Shown: piece after piece, positions 37,871 through 48,642 of the stretch
Numbering within the stretch: the stretch's first letter is position 1
Layout: each line of letters starts with the position of its first letter
Origin: Marisa cornuarietis
Taxonomy: Eukaryota > Mollusca > Gastropoda > Architaenioglossa > Ampullariidae
Assembly (NCBI GenBank): GCA_004794655.1
Contig: SMMW01000022.1
Span: 372,001-436,000 of the forward strand
DNA: 64,000 nucleotides
Direction of reading: 5' to 3'
The notes under the pieces: generated by a model
What the model saw: the letters and a program-made list of their open reading frames with translations, nothing else
What the model was told of the DNA's origin: nothing
The model's database searches: none
Translations under genes and position numbers: made by a program

Positions 37871-39770
37871 TTATAATTACAACAAATACACGAACAGCGT
37901 TGGCATCAAAAGGAAAGGAAGAGATATGGATGCGACTCTACTCCCCAGAACCAAACCGGAATACATCAACAAAAGACAAGAATATAGATGGACGCGACAA
38001 AGACAAAACAAAACATAAAAATATGACAAAAGACGCACGAACAAATGAATCTGGATCGCCAGAAACAATATGAAAGAAAACAGTCAACACTACTGCGTGC
38101 ACTTGCAGCGTTTTTCTGCAGGTCATAACCCCACGAATGGCTTCTTGCCCGGGAAGACAAGCGTGTGGTGCAGTGGAGATAATGGACTCGGAAATTGCAA
38201 ATGTTGGGATTTAAGATCCCGCACACAGATATTCAACCATCCCACTCAGTGAGGGATCAAAAGTATTAGCGGTTTGCTCCGCCAGCGCTTGCAAATAAAC
38301 CGATGTGATGGGTCTAGCCAAACAAATCTACAAAGTGAAACAAAGAAGACACAAGCAAGCAAACCAACTACCACAGAATCAAACAAACAACCAAACATTC
38401 AAAACGAAAATAAAACAAATAAGACAGACAAACATACTAACTAAAGATACCTCATCTCTCGATCTCTCGCACACTCAACACACACACACACGTACACATA
38501 CACAGTATTCAGACGACGCACATGCACACGCTATATACACAACACACAAACACACGTGACACACTTACGCCCTCTACCTCGAAATAATAATAAAGCCAAT
38601 AATAATATAGGTCAATTTTTGTGATGATTTTTTTTATCTACTCTCGTGCTGATAAAAGTCAAGTTGGGGTTGACAAAAGTTTAACTGTTGCTGAAAAAAA
38701 GTGAACTCGTGCTGACACAAAATTTAATATTTGTGTCATTAACTACGAGCAGTGATCGACTGGTTGACTAGAGATTGAAATGCTTCGCCCCGAGGCGATT
38801 TTGCACAGTACGTTGAAAGGAAGGACGAATGAGAAAACAACCGAAAGAAACATCGAAGGAATACTTTCGACGTGCGCCACCATTTCTAGGCAAAAGAACG
38901 CGAGCGCCGAAACGGGATTTGAACCCTAAGATCTACGATCTTCTCGATATTTACTAGACTGTCTGTCACCCGACGTAACTCTTGCCAGCACGTGTCATAT
39001 CAAGGAACATAATGTTTCTCGTACTAAAGATGATGTTTTCACTGGTTGCAGGATGCTGCGCCTGTTGGTGCATGCCGTGCATGCTGTGCAAGCTTGCCAG
39101 CCGCATGAATGAATGCTTCCTTCTGCCCTGCCTGGTGCCCTGTGCCCTTGTTCCCATGAGAACAAAACTCAGGGCCGTGGGGGACATCAAGGTATACGTG
39201 GAGTTGTCTGTCGCAGGTTATTGCATGCTCTTCTTCTGTTGCCGCTGATTATTATAACAAAGCAAGGATTAATTCGTTTTTAGTTAAACTGTCTAACGCG
39301 ATGACATCCATAGACATCTCAATGAGTAGCTTTTTGTAAGAGTATATGGAGTGCTTACCGAGTGAAGTTCTGTACGCTGTGCGTACTTTGAAGCGAGATA
39401 TTAATAAATAAATAAAAAAACTACACCACAAGCCGACATTGACATATGTAGATAGAGATCGTAGCCCACAACGTCATCGAAGTACATGCGTGCAGGTAAC
39501 GAACATGAGTTCAATGTCTTGACCTTTGCGCATGTGCTGCTTAAAGACTTGCATCTCATAGATGAAAAAAGATTGTACTGGGGGTTAATGCTCAGATTGT
39601 GAAAATCAGTGTCAAGTCATTTTAAATAAAAGTGGTTAACCTTTAACAACTGCTGTTTCTTCTGCTTCGCTTTGCAGGGAAGCATCTGCCAGGACTTCAT
39701 GGCGGTTTCCTGCTGTACCCCATGCGCCGTGTGCCAGATGTCCCGGGAACTGGATCACATGGGCGTGTAG
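36962..39770 (+). CDS. PLAC8-domain protein (gene D)
   Basis: Coding exons are at 36962-37070, 39052-39191 and 39678-39770 (109, 140 and 93 nt; phases 1 and 0; GT-AG throughout), encoding 113 residues. PLAC8 signatures are VVGFDGHREWSSGLCACC, CWCMPCMLCKLASRMNEC, MRTKLRAVGDIK and CAVCQMSRELDHMG. This is the most canonical member of the array, with the full set of paired cysteines in the first and last blocks. Intron 1 of the coding region (about 2 kb) holds a MITE (37278-37542), (AC)n and (ATG)n tracts and a SINE. The stop codon runs into TCACGTGG. A consensus AATAAA lies at 39882-39887, about 110 bp downstream, so a short 3' UTR is likely. That 3' UTR and about 370 bp beyond it were copied into pseudogene F. 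Confidence 0.93.
37278..37542. mobile_element. MITE family M1, copy 2, in gene D intron
   Basis: Same interior as the 5908 copy (aaccttaaaactgttctaaa, gacaggacggaaagtcaga, ttgtggtgtgcactttaaac). The terminal repeats have diverged at several positions. Confidence 0.85.
37651..37709. repeat. (AC)n microsatellite in gene D intron
   Basis: About 29 AC units; an (ATG)n tract follows at 37823-37868 in the same intron. Confidence 0.96.
37823..37868. repeat. (ATG)n microsatellite in gene D intron
   Basis: About 15 ATG units. Confidence 0.95.
38755..38965 (-). mobile_element. Diverged SINE family B copy in gene D intron
   Basis: Minus-strand tRNA-like head (gggtgacagacagtcta, gggttcaaatcccgtt) and a body with a weak match to family B. 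It sits about 90 bp before the acceptor of gene D exon 2 of the 140-nt class. Confidence 0.5.
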
Positions 39771-39881
39771 TCACGTGGTTTCCATCTACTGCAGGGGCTA
39801 GATTGAGGCTTTGACGTCACTGAAGTCACTAACGTCTCTAGACAAAGAGTCTCTAGATGACTGTCACGTGATCGAGTCTTC

Positions 39882-39887
39882 AATAAA
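39882..39887 (+). terminator. Poly(A) signal of gene D
   Basis: AATAAA lies 112 bp after the gene D stop, inside the block conserved with pseudogene F. Confidence 0.6.
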
Positions 39888-40732
39888 GTCTACGAGAACG
39901 AATGTCCTGCAGTTTTTCTTTTCTGATTTTCACTGGCAAAATCTTTTACATATTAATAAATACAAAATTGATTTCGAATTGTAAATTCAAAATTTACCTA
40001 GTACCCTCAAACACTGGACATAAAGGATTTCAATGAGAAAGTTATTATATGCATGATCAACTTTTTTTTAAAGATTATTAAAATGTTAGGAGTGAATCCC
40101 TGATATCACCGGACAGAGCAGTTCTTAGGAGGAAGATTGTATACTGATTCTGGACTGATGCTTTTTTCCCACAATGTGTTCCTTAATGATTATGTGACAT
40201 AAAACGAATTTAAATGTAAACGAATTGGATGTAAGTAGGGCACACCAACGGTTGGTAATGAATATTGGAAATACGTTAATTCTCTGTATAATCAAAATTC
40301 GATGATCCAGAGTTGATTATTATTTACTATGAAAATGATACAATTGTGCAGTCAGTCAATACTTCATTGAACTTTAAAAAAAATGTGCTTTATGAATGTG
40401 TGACCTGAACAATAAAGTAATAAACACGATAAAGTTGACTGAAACCATCATGAGTATTTATTGAACAATACAGTTCATCATATGTTTGATGGATGGGATA
40501 TTTTCAGATAAACGTTTAAAAACAATGCTGTCGATAATAACAAATTATGACACGCTGATACTGATGTGCTAACATAACATCTTCATATCCCTTTGACTTT
40601 TGCAAGAAGAGAATACGATGTGTTCAGCATGCTTTGTCTTCTGCCTGACCAACGTCACCACCGCCATATGTGCATCTGGAATGATTACTGACATAAGTCC
40701 TGTTGCCCTCAACAACAATAATACTGTAAAAA

Positions 40733-41345
40733 TGGTCAGAGCTACAACAGCCATAGTACTCGTTACGATAATATATTTATGACACTTTCAATGTGTGCAT
40801 AACAGTACAAGTTTATTTTCCGCAAACAACAAAAACAGGTTTTTATTATCGAGAAGGTTGCTCCAAAAAGTTATCCTCACAAAAGGAAGGCTTATTATTT
40901 CATGAAACGTTTTTGCAGGAAGAGTTTAGATTTTACAGCTTTTTCCCCTCAGCTTTAGCTGCAGGAAACGAAGCCCCTGGCCCTAGGAGCCCTTGTGGCA
41001 GAACAGTGAAAATGGTCGTGACGTCACAGACGAGGGTCCAAATGCACTGATGGTGGGGTCAGAAGGTCACAATTAATTCTCGTCTGTAAAAGGGGTCAGA
41101 TCCATAGTACTCGTTACGATAGCATATTTATAATACTTGTAATGTGTGAATAACAGTACAAGTTCACTAACAGCAACAAGGAGTTGTTTTTATCGAGATG
41201 GTCGCTCCAGCAAGCTATCCTTTTAAACTGAAGGCTTAATATCTCATAAAACACATCTGCAGGAAGGGATTAGATGTCAAAACAATAAGCTATCCTTTTA
41301 AAGTGAAGGCTTAGCAGATCATCAAATGTTTCTGCAGGAAGGGTG
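40733..41345. repeat. Tandem duplication upstream of gene E
   Basis: The block with 'ccatagtactcgttacgata', 'aacagtacaagtt' and 'tttctgcaggaaggg' at 40733-41010 recurs at 41095-41240, and its last part again at 41280-41345. The decayed exon at 41012 belongs to the first copy. Confidence 0.75.
41012..41086 (+). pseudogene. Decayed PLAC8 exon 2 upstream of gene E
   Basis: The start region and next ~75 bp align with exon 2 of gene E (MVVTSQTRVQ against MAVTIQPRVQ), then hit TGA after 12 codons. The later 'ggtggggtcagaaggtcac' piece still matches but is out of frame, and no splice donor remains. About 250 bp of upstream sequence (from about 40733) repeats again before the real exon at 41095-41345, so this is one half of a local tandem duplication that was then inactivated. 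Confidence 0.75.
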
Positions 41346-41439
41346 TAGATGTTACGCCCTCAGCTTCAGCTGCAGGATTCTATAATTCCTAGGAGCACTT
41401 GTGGCAGGTCAGTCTGCAGCAGAACACTGGACAGTGAAG

Positions 41440-42529
41440 ATGGCCGTGACGATACAGCCGAGGGTCCAAAAAATACTGGTGGTGGGGTTAGAAGGTCACA
41501 GAGAATGGTCGTCGGGACTTTGCTCGTGCTTTGAGGATTTTTCATCTGGTGAGTATACCTTTGGGTACTGTGAAGGAGTTGTATGTATAGTGCCAGACTG
41601 TGGCTAGAGAGGGTCGAGTAGACTGTGGCCATTGTGTCTAGACTGCGGATACAGTGAGTAGACTGTGGGTATGGGTCTGATCGTTGCTAGGGCGAGTCTA
41701 GTAGCCTGTTACAGTGGTGAGTAGAGCCGATACAGTGAATACTGGTTTAAAATAGACTATGTTTCATTGTATGTTAAATAGTGTTAACCGCAGCCAACAG
41801 CAGAAAGAGACTATCCAGAATCAAAGATAAGAAAAGACGCAAGAAGTCAAATAAGGAACACTAACATGAAGCGGGACCTAAAACCAGAAACTGGAATGTT
41901 GGAGAGGAAGAGAGAGATATATATATATATAGGACAAATAAGAGAGAAAAGGTCGGGAATTCACAGAATCTGATTATTCCATATTTTCTTAAGACATTAA
42001 TTTGTTTTCACATAAATTAAAACTCTTTTAATGTAACTTCTAAAAATGAAATCGAAATCAAAATATTATTTTGAGAAGTGTTGTTGTTGTTTTGTTTTTT
42101 TTTTTGCTTGAAGGTTGCACAGGAGCGACCGAGTACATCTAGGTGTTCTCACTGTACACTCTCTGAGAGTGCATGTTATCAAGAGACTACATGTTTCTTT
42201 CTCAAGTCCTGTAGACAATCTCATCGTTTAGGATGTAAACTTCAATAAAACAGCAAGCAAACAAAACTTAACTTTAAAAAAACATTTTGTGTCACTGTAA
42301 CCATACATTGTTTTCATTGAAAGGGCTCACCAGTTAGAAAGTTCACAGAAACACTCGAACATGTATAAATACATTCGTGTATAGATCACTTGAATATTTT
42401 CATCGCGTCTCAGTTTTCTTTGTCTTTGTCAAACACTAGCGAGTGCCACGAATAGCGTTGGAGCAATCATTGTGAAAACCGATTTGACATTAGGCGTATT
42501 TTCTGTGAACTTTTCCTACAGAGAAGGCG

Positions 42530-42611
<82 letters not shown>

Positions 42612-45600
42612 TTATGTTTGAATCTACATATTTCAATAACATGCACATTCACAAAAATGTGTGCATTAGTAATTAATAACACAGCTAACAATTAAGACTA
42701 GTATTTTTCTCTAAAACAATGTGCATAAAATAACATACATACATACATACATACATACATACATACATACATACATACATACATACATCAGTCAGTCGGT
42801 CGTCTCTTGCCTGGCACCTGTCGTTGGGGGGAGCACATGGAAAGACGCGGCAGCTGACAGGGGCCGCCACTCTTGCCTATTGTGGGTGATAGTCAGCAGG
42901 TCCTGTACAGGACGACCAGTCCAGTCTTTGACATTCGTAAGTTAGTTCTTTCTCTGACCACCGCGGTGTCGGCCACCCTCCAAGGTGCCTTGAAGGATAG
43001 TCTTCGGCAAGTTGTCGTGCCGGGTCACGTGGCCAAAGAAGACCAGCTTACGTTGCTTGACTGTTGATAGTAGAGGTTCCTGGTGTCCTACCAGTGTGGC
43101 AATCTTGTTTCGTACAAAGTCCTTGGTTTTATGTTCTCTGTATGCGATCCGGAGCAGCCTCCTCCTAGAATGCAAAAACTATTTATTATTGAATTAATAA
43201 AACAATATTTATGACAGTTTTGAGAAGTAACGTCATTGATTAGTTTAATTGATGAGCCGTTCTTTGTATAAGAGGATTTAGATTAGCATCATAATATCAA
43301 CTTCTACACGCTTACTCGAGGAGAGAACAAATTCGCTTTAAGTGAGTGAAGCTGCAAGACCCAAATGTTGCAAAAGTCGTCAAGACCACAAAGACGTGCT
43401 ACTGTGAACAGTGCAGGAAGTGCTAGGATGTAGAGAGAAGAATAAACAACCCTGGGTCACGAACGACATCCTAGATCTCTGCGCCCAGAGAAGACATGGA
43501 AAGAAGACCAGCACTGACAACAGTAAAGTAGTGGCCATCGGTGTATACCAAGCAGATATCGCCATGCATGGAGTGTAGCTCAAAGAGGTCATTAGCTGTA
43601 AGTACTTGGGAGAAACCCTCTACAAAAACAGCCGCTCGACGACAGCTACCCACATGATGATCCTAACAGCAGCAGTGGCAGTGGCTAGAGTGTCATTCTC
43701 ATTTACATTCTGGTAAAAGAGAGGAAGACATCGACGATGTTGACGAAAACGAAGTAATCGTAATCACGTAAATATAATGACAGAATTAGGATGAGGATGT
43801 AAATACGATGACGTGAGTAGGATGGTGTCAAAATAATGACATAATTAGGATGAGGACGTAAATATGATGACGTGAGTAGGATGGTGTCAAAATAATGACA
43901 TAATTAGGATGAGGACGTAAATATGATGACGTGAGTAGGATGGTGTTAAAATAATGACATAGGTTGAGGAAATAAATATGATTTAATTATATTGTGTTAA
44001 ATTAGAATGGCGTTAATATGATAGCATCATTAGGATGGTGTTTATTTAATGGTATAATTAAGATGTGTAAATATAATGACATAATTAAGATAGTGTTAAT
44101 ATGATAGCATAATTAGGATGATTGTAAATAAAATGACACAATTAGGATAACGACCCAGAAAGCTGTAAGAATAGTCCCTGTATGTATTTACTTTGTGAAG
44201 ACCTCAGCCAATGGTAAAGTTGAAAACATAATTTATCTTACTTGTCTTAAAAGCGAGAACATGTCAATAATTAAAATGACGAGAAAATTAGGAAACATAA
44301 ATCAAACAAAAAATAGAAAACAAAACAGAAAAAACAAGCATATAGAGAAAGACAAACAAACAAACACACACACAAATACAGAAGTACATCGCATACACTT
44401 GCATAAACACACATAAAATCGCACACATTTAGAGACATAAACATACGCCAACAACACGCCTACATAGAAACCCTCAAACAAACAACACACACACACGCAC
44501 ACACACACACACACACATGGTGTTAAATCGAGAGCGATTCATACTTAACTTTGCCTGTCTAATCTACCTCTTCTGTTTCGGAGACAAAAGTTAAATGTTT
44601 GTTAGAAACTAAAAGCGCCAGCGGACTGAGTGGTTAAGCGATCAAACAGTTTTGTCAACTCGGCGAGACCCGATATCAGATCTGAACTCAAGACCTATGA
44701 CACACCATTGTACTTCCGGGCCTCAGTCCAGCCAGCACATGGGACACAACCCGTGTCACAAAACCCTTTTTCTTTGTTTGTTGCAGCATGTTTTACCTGT
44801 TGGTGCATGCCATGCATGTCGTGCAAGCTCGCCAATCGAATGAAGGAGTGCTTTGTCCTACCATGTCTTCTCCCCTCCACTTTCCTAGCCATGAGAACAA
44901 AACTCAGGACCATGGGGGACATCAAGGTGCGTAGAGTTGTCTGTCGCCACTCATTGTGCCCTAGTGACTACTGATTATAATCGCAGTATTTGATTGTCAC
45001 CGGTTAAACTGTCGTACACAACCCAGAGATGTTTCGTCTAAGCAGCTTTGATGAGAATATAATGTTTAATGGTTACAGTGAAATAAAAAAAAAATAACTG
45101 CTGAATCTGAGTTATAAAATTTAATTTTTAAATCTCCCAGCGAACGTTTCTTTCGAGTATTACAAGGATTTAAATACCGACAAAAAGAGCTCTGGGGCCA
45201 GTTGCGCAACACGTTTCTAAACCTTAAAACTGTTCTAAAGAAGCAAAATCTCTTCTTAACCATTCTGATGCATTGCAGAAAAACATACAAAAAATTGTAC
45301 TGAGAGGACGGAAAGTCAGACTTAACTTTATCTTACTTAAAGCAGTTTTAGTTTTAAAAATTCTAAAATTGTGGTGTGCACTTTAAACTAATTATCTAAA
45401 TAGAGTTAAGGCCTAAAAGTGTTTAAAATTAGAAATGTGTTGTGCAGCTGGCCCCTGACCCACATCGGCGTTTAAGTTAATGACAGCATTTAATTAATAT
45501 TTTTTTAAACTATTTCTCGCGTGTCGAAGATAGAAGTTCGGTAGTTACTCTTTGTTTATTGGAATTTAGTATTTTGTGATGATGTTAACACGATCATTTG

Positions 45601-45742
45601 ACAAAATTAGTTTTTTAACAACGGCGCTTAATCCAGTCTGGTGTTGCAGGGAAGTATCTGCAAAGACTATGCGGCAGTCACCTTCTGCACCATGTGTGTC
45701 ATGTGCCAGATGGCCCGGGAACTGAACGACATGGGCCTGTAG
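41440..45742 (+). CDS. PLAC8-domain protein (gene E)
   Basis: Coding exons are at 41440-41548, 44787-44926 and 45650-45742 (109, 140 and 93 nt; phases 1 and 0; GT-AG), encoding 113 residues. Signatures are VVGLEGHREWSSGLCSC, CWCMPCMSCKLANRMKEC, MRTKLRTMGDIK and CQMARELNDMGL. Two family cysteines differ from gene D: CFED for CCKD in the first exon and TFCTMC for SCCTPC in the last. The 3.2-kb first coding intron contains RTE retrotransposon relics, a 59-bp minisatellite and long microsatellites; the second intron holds a MITE (45194-45455). A poly(A) signal is visible at 45867-45872. A tandemly duplicated but broken exon 2 lies about 430 bp upstream. Gene E is the last apparently intact PLAC8 gene in the array. 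Confidence 0.92.
42531..42610. repeat. (GT)n microsatellite in gene E intron
   Basis: About 40 GT units, the longest dinucleotide tract in the window. Confidence 0.97.
42735..42788. repeat. (CATA)n microsatellite, RTE tail
   Basis: About 13 CATA units. It abuts the stop codon side of the minus-strand RTE relic and is probably its 3' tail. Confidence 0.93.
42792..43175 (-). pseudogene. RTE-like retrotransposon ORF2 C-terminus
   Basis: The minus strand reads RRRLLRIAYREHKTKDF, KLVFFGHVTRHDNLPKTIL, GTLEGGRHRGGQRKN, a TAA in place of the usual Trp codon, then in the same frame VKDWTGRPVQDLLTI and a stop at 42792. This matches the end of RTE-type polyproteins (FFGHVxRxD...GxRxRGRQ). The (ATGT)n tract that follows on this strand (42788-42735) is the expected microsatellite-like 3' tail. 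Confidence 0.78.
43430..43710 (+). pseudogene. RTE-like retrotransposon relic, opposite strand
   Basis: The plus strand reads QPWVTNDILDLCAQRR (the linker before the reverse transcriptase in RTE elements), then an in-frame TAG, then LKEVISCKYLGETLYKNS with a downstream AVARVS (thumb region). The reverse transcriptase core between them is deleted. It points the opposite way to the 42792-43175 relic, so the two come from separate insertions or a rearrangement. Confidence 0.65.
43765..44155. repeat. 59-bp minisatellite in gene E intron
   Basis: Three near-identical 59-bp units (attaggatgaggacgtaaat, then gatgacgtgagtaggatggt) are made of two related ~30-bp halves. Diverged single halves (taattaggatggtgtt, aatatgatagcat) continue to 44155. 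Confidence 0.85.
44605..44695 (+). mobile_element. tRNA-like SINE head in gene E intron
   Basis: GCGGACTGAGTGGTTAAGCG resembles an A box and CCCGATATCAGATCTGAACT a decayed B box. No cloverleaf with an intact acceptor stem could be drawn, so a functional tRNA is unlikely. Confidence 0.4.
45194..45455. mobile_element. MITE family M1, copy 3, in gene E intron
   Basis: GGGGCCAGTTGCGCAACACG at one end, GTGTTGTGCAGCTGGCCCC at the other, interior nearly identical to copy 1. It lies about 200 bp before the last coding exon of gene E. Confidence 0.87.
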
Positions 45743-45866
45743 TCACATGGTCAGCGTCCCTTACAACTATTGGCCAACTACTGGCATCTTTTGCCTCGCA
45801 AAAATGGTCTTCTTCAAGTCTTCAAGTCTGTATGTCATTGTAGCACATACGTCTCCGAAAATTACA

Positions 45867-45872
45867 AATAAA
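45867..45872 (+). terminator. Poly(A) signal of gene E
   Basis: AATAAA lies 125 bp after the gene E stop and fits a short 3' UTR like that of gene D. Confidence 0.6.
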
Positions 45873-46079
45873 ATATTGACTCCAACAAAGATCACGCAGC
45901 TCTGAGATTTACATATCTGAATTCTTACTGTATTATACTCAAGCTCTGCATCAATTAATGTTAAAACGAATTTTCAAGAAGTTAAACTGTAGTTTATGTA
46001 ACGGGTGCTAAACATGGGAGGCTTAATCTTGGCGGGTAGCGTGTTTACTTCATCATCAAATCACAACCGCTGTTTTTCC

Positions 46080-46790
46080 TCAAAAATCTCTTTATTTTCA
46101 GTTACGGCGTACACATAGAATTAAACAAAAAGGGAAGGAAAAAAGAAGAAGGAGGTTGAAGGCTGAAGGGGCTGTTGCCCTGCAATCAACAACAAAAGCA
46201 CATTCAAAACACATTCACAAATCTTAGCTACCCCTCTAACACGTGGTAACCACGCGGTAAGCATGTGCCATCACTATTCTCATTAAACCATCTTACAAAA
46301 AACTCATATTACCACATCAACATTTTCTCTTCAAAACATCATACCACAAATTAAAGATCCCACAATAAAACGCATTAGAACATTGACATTAAACACAATT
46401 CCTACATCGATCTCACATTCTCTTTTACCCACAAACCGCCACATGAGGAAAAATGATCCCCTCTCCTCATACAGAATCTTCAAACATCGTGCACCTAGCA
46501 AATCTAAAATCATACAAGAATACTGTGCCCTTGAAGAGCAGCGTTTAAACTATCAAACATCATGCATATTTCTTACAAAACTGATTTAGGACAAACATCC
46601 CAGGGTAGGCCCATCGGCCACCCTGGGCCCACGTCTTCTCCAAAAGAAAGAATGTACAAACGGAAACCCAGAGAGTTGCTTCCCCCTTGTCCAAATCTCG
46701 GTGTAGTCTCGCAGATGCAAGACTACATAAAAACCAATGCATGAAATAAAATACAAAATTACTAAACAAAAATATGTGAATACACATGGG
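46080..46790 (-). other. Unidentified G-poor segment, possibly a minus-strand transcript end
   Basis: About 550 bp (46230-46780) are strikingly poor in G on the plus strand, unlike its neighbours. On the minus strand a 60-codon frame (46513-46331) reads LLGARCLKILYEERGSFFLM and ends before a possible AATAAA at 46088-46093. I do not recognise the protein. A retrotransposon 3' part is the likeliest explanation. Confidence 0.35.
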
Positions 46791-47031
46791 TGTTACATTT
46801 AGTAAGAGAGATTGCTAAAATGTGTAGTATTTCAAATATCGTTTTGTGTTATTGCTTCATGCTCTGACTGTACATCAACATAATTTTTGAAAGAAGTCTC
46901 TGGAAACTAGAATGCTGTTTAGTAAAGGAAAATTTTGAATCTGTAGTATTTCAAATGACTTTTTTTTTTTTGCTCTTGGAATGTCGTTTATCCAAAAGTG
47001 AGACTCACGAGAAATGGCGGTAAATATGGCT

Positions 47032-47085
<54 letters not shown>
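47032..47085. repeat. (AAT)n microsatellite
   Basis: About 18 units. The following 'attgagctttaccccacatt' resembles a LINE 3' end on the minus strand. Confidence 0.94.
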
Positions 47086-47087
<2 letters not shown>

Positions 47088-47849
47088 GAGGTTATTGAGC
47101 TTTACCCCACATTCAATGGCCGGATCTAAGTGGTTTACAAAAAGAAAAAAAAAACACTCAGACATGATAGTAATAACAGAGGCTTGTTTCATAGTGAAGA
47201 GTTCATTGAGTACCCCGGTGGTGTAGCTACTCAAGCTGAGAAGAAAATGACGGCCATCAGCATAGATGCGGTTTGCAGCCTTGCCATTGCATGGAATCTT
47301 CAAGAAGTCACTAACGTTCTGGTGAGGTTTGTCTACTTCAGTCGTACGCCGTCCATACTCTCTCCTGAAAGAAAGGTCGCTGCTGGCTTTAACAAAATCC
47401 AGCGAATTAGCACCGTCATCCAAATATAAAACTCGTCACAGTGGGCCTTCACTGAATGAAAGTTTTCTTATTAAAAGAGCACTGTCACACTACTATGAAC
47501 TGTCACAACTGTCACCTCACAGCGAGCTTTCATCGAATAAATAAACCGTTCTTTTCTTCTCACCTTCCTTCGAACGCTTTTCTCTATCGAACAGCAGAAA
47601 CTTTTCTTATACACAAATGATTGTCAACCGGTCGTCTTTTGTTTTTAGCTCCATACACAGACTTGTCCCATTCTCTCCTTTCTGCCCGCTCTCTGAAGTA
47701 AAAAAAATCTCTTGACCTTATGCATTTGCATTCTGACCATTACTTTAGCATCATTCACACACATTTGTTCCAATACAGTTGCTGCTTTAAATATTTTTAT
47801 TAATAAACATAATACATCAACACGGCTACAGGCGTTTGCGCTCAGTGTG

Positions 47850-48420
47850 CGGTCTACTGATAGACATCTCGTGTAGTACCTCCCGCGCCGTGAGCCAGAT
47901 GTCTCGGCAACTGGTTCACATGGACCGGTAGTCACGTGACTTCCATCTGCAGCAGGAACTGGCCTGAGAGTTACAGTCACTGAAACCAGTTCGAGGTCTC
48001 CAGCTGTTGAGAAGCAAGATGACTGTCACATGATCGGCCTGCGATAAACTCTACGAGGACGACTTGCAACTTTTCTTTTCTGATTTTCACTGGCAAAAAC
48101 TCATACGTAATAATGAATACAGAATATATTTAGACATGTAAATTTGAAATTTACCTCGCAGCCTCAAGCATTTAACAAACAGGATTTCAATGAGAAAATA
48201 TATGATAGGCATAATCAACTTTTCTACAGATGACTAAAATAAGTGAGACTAAATCAAACCGGACAATGCAGCTCTTAGGAAAAAGATTTTGTACTGATTC
48301 TAGATTAATATTTTTCCAGCAGTTTGTTCCGTAATGATTATGTGACATAAAACGAATTAATATATAAACGAATGGGATTAAAGTAGGGCACACCAATGGT
48401 TGAAAACGAATAAGATTTCA
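47850..48420 (+). pseudogene. Decayed PLAC8 last exon and 3' flank, gene D type (pseudogene F, part 1)
   Basis: Bases 47875-47931 resemble the last exon of gene D: AVSQMSRQLVHMDR then TAG, against AVCQMSRELDHMGV. A family cysteine is lost to serine and the exon start with its acceptor is not recognisable. The next ~490 bp keep clear similarity to the gene D 3' UTR and downstream sequence (39771-40260), including TCACGTG just after the stop, a shared block ending in ttttcactggcaaaa, and tgacataaaacgaatt. The AATAAA of gene D has changed to GATAAA here. A processed mRNA origin is excluded because untranscribed flank is included. Confidence 0.8.
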
Positions 48421-48642
48421 AGAAATGCGTCTTTAGGAAGGGTTTATATGTTAAATCATATCCCCTCAGCTTCAGCTGCAGGATTCTATAATTCCTAGGA
48501 GCACTTGTGGCAGGTCAGTCTGCAGCAGAACACTGGACAGTGAAGATGGCCGTGATGCTACAGCCGAGGGTCCAACATGTACTGGTGGTGGGGTTAGAAG
48601 GTCACAGAGAATGGTCGTCGGGACTTTGTTCGTGCTTTGAGG
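48421..48642 (+). pseudogene. PLAC8 exon 2 copy without splice donor (pseudogene F, part 2)
   Basis: From about 48440 the sequence follows the region upstream of gene E (41335-41439), then an open exon 2 starts at 48546. It reads MAVMLQPRVQ, then VVGLEGHREWSSGLCSCFED, almost identical to gene E. Similarity stops at GAGGAT (48642), six codons before the donor; the next bases are unrelated and the frame ends after a further ~23 codons at 48713. No downstream PLAC8 exon 3 was found, so a normal product cannot be made. The near-perfect exon suggests a recent event, or conversion with gene E. Confidence 0.82.

Noticed and set aside
44605..44695. Possible tRNA gene
   Set aside because: A- and B-box-like segments occur, but no intact cloverleaf could be drawn; a SINE head is more likely.
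46875..47423. A 182-codon minus-strand frame
   Set aside because: It crosses an (AAT)n tract read as poly-Ile and has no recognisable family similarity.
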